Shown here: one piece after another, positions 1 to 6,810 of the stretch
How the letters are laid out: each line of letters begins with the position of its first letter
How positions within the stretch are numbered: position 1 is the stretch's first letter
Source of the DNA: Armatimonas rosea
GTDB lineage: Bacteria > Armatimonadota > Armatimonadia > Armatimonadales > Armatimonadaceae
Assembly (NCBI RefSeq): GCF_014202505.1
Contig: NZ_JACHGW010000001.1
Location: 1,178,001 to 1,242,000 of the forward strand
Length of the DNA stretch: 64,000 nt
Reading direction: 5' to 3'
Made by a program: the position numbers and the translations under genes
The notes under the pieces: generated by a model
Told to the model about the DNA's origin: nothing
The model's database searches: none
What the model saw: the letters and a program-made list of their open reading frames with translations, nothing else

Positions 1-612
1 GGGGTGGCCCAGGAGGTGCAGGCACTCGGGCAGCCGGCACTGCTCAATGTGGACTTTACAGAGGAGCGCTGGCTGGAGAACCTGCAGAAAGAGAGGCTGG
101 ACATCTGCCACGTGGCGAGCCCCTTCAACCTTGTCGGCCCGGAGGGCGAGTGGGGCCTCCTGCTCGCCGATGGCAAGAAGCTCTCCTTGGAGCAGCTCCG
201 GCTCCTCCCGGCGGACCCACTCTCTAGCCTGAGCCTGCTGACCTTCTCGACCTTCCAGACACCGGCCCAAGACACCGAGCGTAGCCAAGGAGCGATCGAG
301 AGTATCGCGCAGCTTGCCCAGAGCAAGGGGGTCGCGGCGGTGCTGACCAACGTCTGGAGCGTGAGCGACTCGATCACGAGCGCCCTGATGGTGGACTTCT
401 ACCGGCGCTGGCGGCGCAACACCACCAAGTCCCTGGCCCTGCGCGATGCGCAGCTGGCGGTGCTCCGCGGTGAGACAAAACCGGGTGCCCAGCTCCGTAC
501 GGGGCCGATGGGGCGGCTTCCGACCCTCACCGCGCCGGCCTACCCCGCCTTGGAGCGCCGGCTCCACCCGTTCTACTGGGCGGGGTTCGCCCTCTACGGC
601 AACCCACGCTAG
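1..612 (+). CDS. CHAT-domain protein, C-terminal part (5' end outside window)
   Basis: This is the end of a caspase-like CHAT domain protein whose start lies before the window. The visible 203 residues carry the usual C-terminal CHAT pattern: a strand ending in a histidine (DICHVASP), a strand where the catalytic cysteine is expected (TFSTFQTPA), then a helix and strand (VAAVLTNVWSVSD), the AL-x-AQL helix and the closing FYWAGFALYGNP. CHAT proteins are caspase/separase-related proteases, often effectors in signalling or defence. Here the cysteine of the LSACxT-type motif appears to be phenylalanine, so peptidase activity is doubtful although the histidine is kept. No upstream context is available. 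The domain call is fairly sure; activity is not. Confidence 0.75.
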   Translation, partial: GVAQEVQALGQPALLNVDFTEERWLENLQKERLDICHVASPFNLVGPEGEWGLLLADGKKLSLEQLRLLPADPLSSLSLLTFSTFQTPAQDTERSQGAIESIAQLAQSKGVAAVLTNVWSVSDSITSALMVDFYRRWRRNTTKSLALRDAQLAVLRGETKPGAQLRTGPMGRLPTLTAPAYPALERRLHPFYWAGFALYGNPR

Positions 613-640
613 GTACAGCAGCTACTTTCTTGCAACTTTC

Positions 641-676
641 AAATCGTGAATTAAAATTCGTGATTTATGGTATAGT
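641..676 (+). promoter_or_regulatory. sbtA promoter with overlapping imperfect palindrome
   Basis: A TATAGT -10 hexamer at 671-676 is preceded by TGG, giving an extended -10 element. It ends only eight bases before the sbtA ATG, and no Shine-Dalgarno sequence is present, so the transcript is probably leaderless. The AT-rich stretch 641-666 is an imperfect inverted repeat (20 of 26 positions symmetric, half-site AAATCGTGAATT) covering the -35 region, as expected for a regulator site. The regulator is unknown. Confidence 0.5.
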
Positions 677-684
677 GCTCCGAG

Positions 685-1665
685 ATGCAATCTTGGGACT
701 TGGTTCGGGCGAACCTCACCTCGCCGATGGTACTGGCTTTTGTGATGGGGCTACTGGCGACTTGGCTGCGGAGCGACCTGAGGCTACCCGCCGAGCTCTA
801 CACAGTGCTCTCGTTCTATCTGCTTTTCTCCTTGGGGCTGAAGGGAGGGGAGGAGCTGGTACACACGCCCTTTTTGATGGTCTGGAAGCCGGCACTGGCG
901 ACTCTGGGGCTTGGGGTGACCGTGCCCCTGCTCGCTTACTTTCTGCTAAGACGGCTAGGGAAGCAGAGCGTGACGGATGCGGCGGCGATTGCGGCGCACT
1001 ACGGCTCGGTGAGTGTGGTGACATTCTCGGCGGCACAGACAATGCTCACGATGGGCGGCTTCAAGCCCGAGGGGTTCTTGCCGGCACTGGTCGCGCTCCT
1101 GGAAGCCCCTGCGATTATCGTCGCCCTGGGCCTGGCGCGGCTCCGAACCGGGCGTGCCAACGGTGAGGGGGTGCGTGAGGCACTGCGCGACCTGTTGACC
1201 GGGAAGAGTATCTTTGCTCTTGTCGGGGGGCTTCTGATCGGAGTGATCTGCGGCCCGGAGGGGGTCAAGCCCGTGACAGTCTTCTTTTTCGATCCGTTCA
1301 AAGGGGCTCTGACACTCTTTCTGCTGGAGCTGGGCATGGTCACTGCGCGACGCCTCCGTGACCTTCGCTCCGCGTCTCGTTTCCTCTGGATCTACGCGAT
1401 CCTGGGGCCGATTCTACACGGTAGTGTAGGGGTGCTACTGGGAACGTCCGTGGGGCTCTCGGTGGGAGGGAGTGCTGTCCTGGGGAGCATGGCGGCGAGT
1501 GCCTCCTATATTGCTGCCCCCGCTGCGGTGCGTGTGGCCCTACCCGATGCGAATCCGGGCTACTACCTGGGCATGTCACTGGGCATTACCTTCCCCTTCA
1601 ACCTGACACTGGGGATCCCACTCTACGCGGCTCTCTCGCTGTACCTACACGGAGGTCATGGATGA
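685..1665 (+). CDS. sbtA: Sodium-dependent bicarbonate transporter SbtA family
   Basis: This 326-residue inner-membrane protein has about ten hydrophobic segments and matches the SbtA (formerly DUF897) family, which imports bicarbonate with sodium in cyanobacteria and occurs in other bacteria. Recognisable features are LLFSLGLKGGEEL near residue 50, the AAHYGSVSVVTF segment near 105 and the matching second-half LGSMAASASYIAAPAAVR segment near 265, reflecting the inverted-repeat fold. Its stop overlaps the start of sbtB by four bases (ATGA), so the two are an operon, as in cyanobacteria. The start is fixed by the promoter lying directly upstream. In a presumably heterotrophic host it may feed bicarbonate to carboxylases. 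Confidence 0.88.
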   Translation: MQSWDLVRANLTSPMVLAFVMGLLATWLRSDLRLPAELYTVLSFYLLFSLGLKGGEELVHTPFLMVWKPALATLGLGVTVPLLAYFLLRRLGKQSVTDAAAIAAHYGSVSVVTFSAAQTMLTMGGFKPEGFLPALVALLEAPAIIVALGLARLRTGRANGEGVREALRDLLTGKSIFALVGGLLIGVICGPEGVKPVTVFFFDPFKGALTLFLLELGMVTARRLRDLRSASRFLWIYAILGPILHGSVGVLLGTSVGLSVGGSAVLGSMAASASYIAAPAAVRVALPDANPGYYLGMSLGITFPFNLTLGIPLYAALSLYLHGGHG

Positions 1666-1964
1666 ACCTGGTTGAGTTAAAGCGCATTACCATTATCAGT
1701 GAGGCCTTGCTGGAAGAGCGGCTCCTGGCCGATATCCGTCGCCTCGGGGCGCGTGGCTACACCGTAACCGAGGTTCGCGGAGAGGGCTCACGGGGAGTGC
1801 GCGCCAGCGAGTGGGAGGGCAACAATATCAAGATCGAGACCATCGTTGCCCCGGAGATCGCCCTGACCATCCTTGCTTGGCTCTCGGAGCGCTACTTTGT
1901 CAGCTATGCCGTGATCGCCTACCAGGAGACAGTCGAGGTGGTGCGCGGCGAGAAGTATGTCTAA
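1662..1964 (+). CDS. sbtB: SbtB-like PII signalling protein
   Basis: This 100-residue protein is a small PII-fold regulator of the SbtB type, encoded directly after SbtA with a four-base overlap. The EWEGNNIKIETIV segment near residues 50-62 corresponds to the T-loop/core region of SbtB. In cyanobacteria SbtB binds adenyl nucleotides, including cAMP and c-di-AMP, and gates SbtA. The C-terminal cysteine-containing R-loop (CGPEGC type) of cyanobacterial SbtB is absent: the chain ends at GEKYV. Redox control of nucleotide hydrolysis as described for cyanobacteria is therefore not expected. The stop codon overlaps the stop of the convergent kinase gene by two bases. Confidence 0.8.
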   Translation: MNLVELKRITIISEALLEERLLADIRRLGARGYTVTEVRGEGSRGVRASEWEGNNIKIETIVAPEIALTILAWLSERYFVSYAVIAYQETVEVVRGEKYV

Positions 1965-2866
1965 AGAGCCAGCGCAGCGGCCCCGATCAGAGGTGCATCG
2001 GTGCCCAGGCCGGCTCGCAGGATCGGGGTTTCTTTGACAGCGGGGAGGGCACGCTCGAAGAGCTCCGCACGGGCGTGGGCGAGCAGGAGCTCCCCGAAGC
2101 CGTCGATCACGCCGCCGCCCAGTAGAAACGCCTCGGGGCCGTAGATATTGGCGAGGGTCGCCAGCCCGATGCCGAGGTCACGGCCCACCGCGGCAAGGCA
2201 CGCAAGTGCTTGGGTGTCGCCTGCGTGGGCGAGCGCGGCCAGCTCCGGGCCGGTGAGGGTGGGGTCACCAAATCTCTCGAGGATCGCCGGGCCGCTGGTG
2301 AACTGCTCCAGACAACCGCGCGTCCCATTGGCGTAGGGCGGGGCATCGGGGTAGAGCACGAGGTGCCCCGGCTCGCTCCCCGCGCCCCTTGGCCCATGCA
2401 CGAGCTTGCCATCGTGGACCAGCGCCCCGCCGACCCCCGTTCCTAGCCCCAGATAGATCAAGTGGCGGTAGTCTTTCCCTGCGCCGTAGCGGCTCTCCCC
2501 AACTGCCAGCGCATTGACATCGTTGTCGGCGAAGGCGGGCAGTGCAAACGCCGCCTCAAACGCCGTCTTGAGCCGCTGCCCCTTCCAGCCGGGGAGGATC
2601 TCGGTGGCGTTGACCACGACCCCTGCGACCGGGTCGATCTGCCCCCCCGCCCCAATGCCGATTCCGGTCACCCCCGCCCCCTCGGCCCCCGCCGCACGGG
2701 GGAGAACTTGCTTTGCCAGCTCAATCGCACGTGCCAGGACCGATGCGCCGCCGTTTTCGGCTTCGGTGGGAATGCGGGCTTTGTAGAGCACTTGGCCTGT
2801 CGCCGCATCGACCAGCCCCACCGCGATCTTTGTTCCGCCAATATCCACCCCGAGAAGTATGCTCAT
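1961..2866 (-). CDS. ROK family sugar kinase (glucokinase-like)
   Basis: This 301-residue cytosolic kinase phosphorylates a hexose or N-acetylhexosamine with ATP. The ATP-binding GVDIGGTK motif is at residues 6-13, the substrate and catalytic segment ADNDVNA near 112-118, and LGLGTGVGGA near 140. The region that normally holds the ROK zinc motif reads EPGHLV followed by PPYANGTRGC: the histidine and one cysteine remain, but the CxCG cysteines are gone, so the classical zinc site is incomplete. The substrate cannot be told from sequence. It starts with ATG after a CATAAT -10-like hexamer seven bases upstream and lacks a ribosome binding site. It is convergent with sbtB, and the repeat/DUF559 unit begins just upstream. 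Confidence 0.88.
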   Translation of the reverse strand: MSILLGVDIGGTKIAVGLVDAATGQVLYKARIPTEAENGGASVLARAIELAKQVLPRAAGAEGAGVTGIGIGAGGQIDPVAGVVVNATEILPGWKGQRLKTAFEAAFALPAFADNDVNALAVGESRYGAGKDYRHLIYLGLGTGVGGALVHDGKLVHGPRGAGSEPGHLVLYPDAPPYANGTRGCLEQFTSGPAILERFGDPTLTGPELAALAHAGDTQALACLAAVGRDLGIGLATLANIYGPEAFLLGGGVIDGFGELLLAHARAELFERALPAVKETPILRAGLGTDAPLIGAAALAL

Positions 2867-2900
2867 GGTGAGTATTATGGCACTCCCCCCGCATATTTGG

Positions 2901-3007
2901 CACTCCCCCCGGCCTGCGCTCGTTCCTCGCTCTGGCCGACCCCCTCTCCCTCTGTTTCCGCGTTCCGCGGGAGGAGAGGGGGTGCCGAGGGACGAGGCGG
3001 GGGAGTG
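2901..3007 (+). repeat. Palindromic repeat family A, copy 1 (left flank of DUF559 gene)
   Basis: This is a 107-bp element bounded by CACTCCCCC and its complement GGGGGAGTG. It is internally dyad-symmetric: CGACCCCCTCTCC pairs roughly with GGAGAGGGGGTGCC around a short variable loop. Copies with the same arms lie at 3561-3666 (inverted) and 58014-58120. An extra 12-base piece of the terminus (GGCACTCCCCCC) occurs just outside at 2879-2890, and a second GGGGGAGTG follows at 3011-3019. Confidence 0.85.
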
Positions 3008-3078
3008 TCCGGGGGAGTGTCCGGGAGAAATTTTTCTTGGTTTTATCAGATTTTGGCATGCTCACCCGTTATAGGGGC

Positions 3079-3468
3079 ATGGAAGACAAGCGATACGAAC
3101 CCGGACGATTTCAGGGGTATCGGCACATGCGCGATGTGGCTCGTCGCCTGCGACATGAGGCAACCGATGCGGAGCGGGTGCTGTGGGAGCTCCTGCGCGG
3201 ACGACGTTGCTTTGGCTACCGTTTTCTGCGCCAGCGTGCCCTTGGTGTGTATGTGGTGGACTTTTACTGCCCCGCACTTCACCTTGCGGTCGAGGTGGAC
3301 GGGGGAGTGCACGAGCAAGAAGGCGTCTGGCAGAGGGACGCACACCGGGAGGCATGGCTCCTGGAGCGAGGAGTGACCGTGGTACACCTCACAAATGAGG
3401 AGGTTTTTGCGGGGGAGTCCGAGGCTCTCTACCGACAGCTGTTACTGGCGGTTGGAAAGTATGTTTAG
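3079..3468 (+). CDS. DUF559 (Vsr-like endonuclease fold) protein
   Basis: This 129-residue protein belongs to the DUF559 family, related by fold to very-short-patch-repair endonucleases and the PD-(D/E)xK superfamily. The signature runs LRHEATDAERVLWELLR, GYRFLRQ, VYVVDFYCPAL and LAVEVDGGVH; the D of VVDFYCP and E of AVEVDGG are the likely metal ligands. ATG 3079 is preferred over the in-frame 3037 codon because the conserved part begins just after it. The gene is alone between two inverted copies of repeat A. Biological roles of DUF559 proteins are poorly known; the flanking repeats suggest a nuclease linked to that repeat, which is inference. Confidence 0.85.
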   Translation: MEDKRYEPGRFQGYRHMRDVARRLRHEATDAERVLWELLRGRRCFGYRFLRQRALGVYVVDFYCPALHLAVEVDGGVHEQEGVWQRDAHREAWLLERGVTVVHLTNEEVFAGESEALYRQLLLAVGKYV

Positions 3469-3479
3469 CATCCCTCAGA

Positions 3480-3560
3480 CATCCCTCCCCCCAGCCCCCT
3501 CCCTTCGCCTGAAACCCTCGTTCCGAGGGGCGAAGGGAGGGGGAGATCAGAGAGGGGGGC
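3480..3560 (-). repeat. Repeat module B, copy 1
   Basis: This GC-rich hairpin has arms 3495-3509 (CCCCCTCCCTTCGCC) and 3529-3543 (its complement), and begins ATCCCTCCCCCCAGC. It adjoins repeat A copy 2. The same A-B pairing occurs at 58014-58196, so A and B can travel as one compound element; copy 1 of A at 2901 lacks module B. Confidence 0.75.
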
Positions 3561-3666
3561 CACTCCCCCGCCTCGTCCCTCGGCACCCCCTCTCCTCCCG
3601 ACGAAGGAGGAAAAGAGGGAGAGGGGGTCGGCCAGAGCGAGGAACGAGCGCAGGCCGGGGGGAGTG
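3561..3666 (-). repeat. Palindromic repeat family A, copy 2 (right flank, inverted)
   Basis: This is the inverted counterpart of 2901-3007. The outer end, read on the minus strand, is identical to copy 1 from TTTGGCACTCCCCCC through GACCCCCTCTCCCTCT. It ends eleven bases before the stop codon of the M28 peptidase gene. Confidence 0.85.
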
Positions 3667-3676
3667 CCAAAAAAAC

Positions 3677-5818
3677 TCACAGCCGCACACTTCGTCGCAC
3701 AATGCGCACATCCGTGCCCGAGTCCACCGACACAGGAATCCAGCCGGCGGGGCGCGGTGGAGCGTTTGGTGGCAAGCCAGGGAGCACCATATCCACGATC
3801 AGCATCCCTGCGGGCGGCCCTTCCACGGAGAGAGTCGCCGTCTTTGGGGGCCCAAACCAGCGCAGGTTGGTGAGCGTGGGGAGCTTCTTGCCTTCCAGTT
3901 CGAGTGAGGTGGGGCTATCGAAGCGCAGCATCAGCTCTGTGGCGCGTTCCGGGAGCGTGATCGTGATGCTTTGGCCATCGCGCGTGACGGTTGGAGTGGG
4001 GAGCTTGAGGCTTGGTGTGGGTGCGGAAAAGGCGGGGAAGTCGTCGAGCATTGTCGACGCAGGATTCTCGCCGAGCACGGATTTTGTCCAGGCATTGGGC
4101 TTTTGCAGGCTCACCCACTCTGCCTTGCTCGTATCGGTGTCTTCCCGGTAGAGCAGGGCGCTGGTGCGTGGGCCCGTCTGTTGCGTGCCGACTCCAAAGC
4201 ATAGCAGGCCCACGAGGAGAAGCGTCAGCGACGGCAGGAGCAAGAGGGGCTTGGTGGTCTCCTGGATGAGGGGCAGGAGTGGGAGCAGGCCAAAGGCGGC
4301 GAGTACACCCAAGAACGGCGGGAGCCCGAAGCCCAGGAGCAGTGCGAGGCTATGCCAGACGGGCGCAAGAAACACTAGGAGTGGCACGGCGGCGAGCCAG
4401 GGCTTGTCGAGGGCGAGGGCGGCGAGCGCGAAGACCAGCGGCCAGAGGAAGAGATAGGTCGCGCCGGGGAGGAGAGCGGAGGTGGCGAGGAGGGCCACGA
4501 CCCACCAGAAAAGCGCCCCGAGTGCGAGTAGCTTGCCTGTAAAGCGTCGCAGCACCGGCCCCCACTCCAGCCAGACAAAGGCCAGTGTTGCCACCAGGAG
4601 CGTCGCCTCGAACCAGCGGACACCGTACGGATCGCGGTTGGGGACGGACAGGCGGAAGGGGCCAACGGCAAAGCCCACCAGGGTGGCGATCAATGCGCCG
4701 GTGACGAGAGTTCCGAGCCCCATGCCAAGGCCTGTAAAGAATGCCTTTGGTGCGTCTGCTTCTTTTTTGTTGCGCCAGAGCAGACCGACGAAGAGTGCGA
4801 TGGCAACTAGCATGAGCGGCCACGTGAGGCTGGCGGGATAGGTCAGCTCAAGCCGGCCCAGCAGATCGAAGTAGAGCGCCTCACCTTGGTCGGGCTTGGT
4901 CAGTGCGGCCAGATCGGCGGTGAGAAAGCGCTTGCTCAGGGCCAGCGCACTGGCACCGTGCTGCTGAAGGCTGCGCTGGTCCAGGTTCTCGGGCGTGTCC
5001 AGCGCCGAGTGGTAGCTCTGCCAGCGCCCCACAAAGGCGAAGTTCAGGCCCGCCATCCCCGCCTTCTTAAACACCGTCAGGTCCGTGTCGTTGGGCAGGG
5101 TTTTATAGAGCGCGTACATCAGCGACGACGCATGGGGGCTGGGGCAGGTGGTAGCGAACTCACGGATGAGCGGCAGGTTGCCCTCGCTGGTCTCGAACAT
5201 GAAGACGGGGCCACCGCCGCCACGTGCCTCGAAGTTCAGCACAAGCGTTGGGGAGGTCTCGGGTTTCTCCGCGAGGCTGTCTACATAGCCCTGCGCCCCG
5301 AGCAGGCCGAGCTCCTCCGCATCGGTGAGGAGCACACGGAGGGTATTTTTAGAAGCCCCCGACCCAAGCGCCCGCATCGCCTCCAGCAGCGCTGCGACCC
5401 CGGCGGCATCGTCGCCCGCGCCGGGGCCACTGAGGTGCGAGTCGTAGTGCGCAGCGAGGAGTAGCGTGCCAGTCGGGGCCGTGCCGGGTCTCTCCGCGAC
5501 AATGTTCTCGACACTCGCCATGCGAAGCGCCCCGTCGTGCTCGTCCCGGTGCGCGAGGCGTCTTTGGACCGTCGTTTGAAAGCCGAGCTTGGTCAGCTCC
5601 GCCACCAGGTAGTCCCGCACCCGGTCGTGCTCCGGGGTCCCCGGCGGGTGCGGTGCCCGCGCGATCTGGCGAACGTGCACCATCGCCCGCTCTGCAGAGA
5701 ACACATGGGTGGGGGCACTCGCCGCCACGGGTGAAGGTGGCTCCTGCATCCACAGCACAAACGCCGTGATCAGTGCAAGCAGAGCCAAGATACCCAAGGG
5801 CCGCTGGAGCTTTTTCAT
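3677..5818 (-). CDS. M28 family membrane-anchored aminopeptidase
   Basis: This 713-residue protein has an N-terminal signal anchor (residues 7-24), an M28 zinc-peptidase domain (about 40-310) and a C-terminal half with about eight membrane segments (340-540), followed by a soluble tail. Zinc ligands and catalytic residues are visible: H124 in AAHYDSH, D136 in GAGDDAAG, E168/E169 in TDAEELGL, E197 in NFEARG and the late histidine in YHSALDTPENLD. The arrangement resembles ERMP1/Fxna-type peptidases. ATG at 5818 is chosen over an upstream codon because it directly precedes the signal anchor and lies six bases after a TACAAT -10 hexamer, implying a leaderless mRNA. The product probably degrades peptides outside the cytoplasmic membrane. 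Confidence 0.88.
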   Translation of the reverse strand: MKKLQRPLGILALLALITAFVLWMQEPPSPVAASAPTHVFSAERAMVHVRQIARAPHPPGTPEHDRVRDYLVAELTKLGFQTTVQRRLAHRDEHDGALRMASVENIVAERPGTAPTGTLLLAAHYDSHLSGPGAGDDAAGVAALLEAMRALGSGASKNTLRVLLTDAEELGLLGAQGYVDSLAEKPETSPTLVLNFEARGGGGPVFMFETSEGNLPLIREFATTCPSPHASSLMYALYKTLPNDTDLTVFKKAGMAGLNFAFVGRWQSYHSALDTPENLDQRSLQQHGASALALSKRFLTADLAALTKPDQGEALYFDLLGRLELTYPASLTWPLMLVAIALFVGLLWRNKKEADAPKAFFTGLGMGLGTLVTGALIATLVGFAVGPFRLSVPNRDPYGVRWFEATLLVATLAFVWLEWGPVLRRFTGKLLALGALFWWVVALLATSALLPGATYLFLWPLVFALAALALDKPWLAAVPLLVFLAPVWHSLALLLGFGLPPFLGVLAAFGLLPLLPLIQETTKPLLLLPSLTLLLVGLLCFGVGTQQTGPRTSALLYREDTDTSKAEWVSLQKPNAWTKSVLGENPASTMLDDFPAFSAPTPSLKLPTPTVTRDGQSITITLPERATELMLRFDSPTSLELEGKKLPTLTNLRWFGPPKTATLSVEGPPAGMLIVDMVLPGLPPNAPPRPAGWIPVSVDSGTDVRIVRRSVRL

Positions 5819-5848
5819 GGGGCTATTGTAGAGCAAAAAGGGGAGCGT

Positions 5849-6301
5849 TTACCGTTGGGTATGGCGGCGTATCGCGCGGACGATCTCTCGGTAGTCAAAG
5901 AAGCTGGTGGTGGACTGAGGGCCGGGCTCCAGGACCTTGAGCTTTTTGTCCAGGATCACCGTCACCGTGAATATCTCAACGGCTTGCTTTGAGCCACGCT
6001 GCGTCACGGGCATCACCCCACGGCCCGACCACACGTCCACGTAGTGCGTCGGCTCCTCTTCGTCGGGCTCTAGGAAAAATAGACACTCCCTCCCGGGTGA
6101 GAGCTCAAAGACACGGTTGCGATCTGTTCCAACGAAGAAGGGGAGATAACGCGCCGGTCTTCCTTTGAAGGCTTGTTTTACCTCGATCAAGGCAAGGCCC
6201 GAACTGGTCACGAGCTCGACTTGGCCGCGGAGAATAAAGGGGCTCAGCTTGACAAGCTCAGGGAACTCGACACGGCCAGGCTTCAGGTGGAGCTTTTTCA
6301 T
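5849..6301 (-). CDS. Hypothetical protein, 150 aa
   Basis: I do not recognise this family. The protein is soluble-looking with no signal peptide, rich in beta-forming stretches (LRGQVELVTSSGLALIEVKQ, AVEIFTVTVILDKKLKV) and ends in a basic IRRHTQR tail. It starts MKKLHLKPGRVEF at 6301. The bases before the start (TAGAATAGCCCC) repeat almost exactly the promoter/start layout of the M28 gene downstream (TACAATAGCCCC), so both appear to be transcribed from their own leaderless promoters. The gap to the M28 gene is only 30 bases. Confidence 0.6.
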   Translation of the reverse strand: MKKLHLKPGRVEFPELVKLSPFILRGQVELVTSSGLALIEVKQAFKGRPARYLPFFVGTDRNRVFELSPGRECLFFLEPDEEEPTHYVDVWSGRGVMPVTQRGSKQAVEIFTVTVILDKKLKVLEPGPQSTTSFFDYREIVRAIRRHTQR

Positions 6302-6315
6302 GGGGCTATTCTAAA

Positions 6316-6810
6316 TCAAAAAAGGGGATGGCTACGATTTTTTAGCTCTTCTCTCTGCAAATGGAGGAATTCGGTCAGTGAAGTGGCTTCCTCAGAGATC
6401 GTGCCTTCTTCGTCAAGGTGATAGATTTTGCCTCTGTTATTGCCGTCCATTGCAATGCAGTAGCAGTAGCTGTCGTCATAAAGAAAGGGAAAGAGTGCGG
6501 ATGCCGGGACTGGGGATTCAAGTAGGTCGGGATCGGCAGGGCAGAGATCACGTCGGGAGATATCGTGATGATAAAGCTGTATGAGAGTTGCCAGTGGGTA
6601 CCAGTGATAGAGACCATAGAGGCGAAAGCCATAGAACGCCTCGTTGCTCATGCCGTCGTAGCGTTGGTGGAGTGCCAGAAGCTCGGGAGGGACGGGCGTG
6701 TCTGGTGGTGCGGTGAGTCCCGGATTGAGGTGGCTTCGTGAGAGGCCGTGGGGCTCTAGGTCGGTGAGAAGCTGCTCGAAAATAGAGAGCATGTCGAGAT
6801 CACCAGGCAT
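6316..6810 (-). CDS. SMI1/KNR4 (SUKH) family protein
   Basis: This protein of about 164 residues resembles the SUKH superfamily: PPELLALHQRYDGM near the start, the FRLYGLYHWYPL strand, and FPFLYDDSYCYCIAMDG followed by GKIYHLDEEGT. SUKH proteins often act as immunity proteins for polymorphic toxins or bind partners in signalling. No toxin gene is adjacent. The start is uncertain: ATG 6810 overlaps the end of the SDR gene by 11 bases, and a second ATG at 6792 (MLSIFEQLL) is equally plausible. The overlap suggests co-transcription with the SDR gene. Confidence 0.65.
   Translation of the reverse strand: MPGDLDMLSIFEQLLTDLEPHGLSRSHLNPGLTAPPDTPVPPELLALHQRYDGMSNEAFYGFRLYGLYHWYPLATLIQLYHHDISRRDLCPADPDLLESPVPASALFPFLYDDSYCYCIAMDGNNRGKIYHLDEEGTISEEATSLTEFLHLQREELKNRSHPLF

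Larger units (their letters stand above)
2901..3666. mobile_element. Candidate composite unit: DUF559 gene between inverted family-A repeats
   Basis: Copies 1 and 2 of repeat A face each other around a single gene, with identical outer ends (57 bp including the adjacent TTTGG) and identical inner ends (about 35 bp). Only the loop between them differs. This is the layout of a small transposable or repeat-associated unit. No clear target duplication is visible. Mobility is inference; repeat-A copy 3 at 58 kb shows the repeat itself has spread without the gene. Confidence 0.4.

Noticed and set aside
2876-3680. Target-site duplication around the DUF559 unit
   Set aside because: GTGAGT occurs outside both ends but in inverted, not direct, orientation and at unequal quality, so it is not a target duplication.
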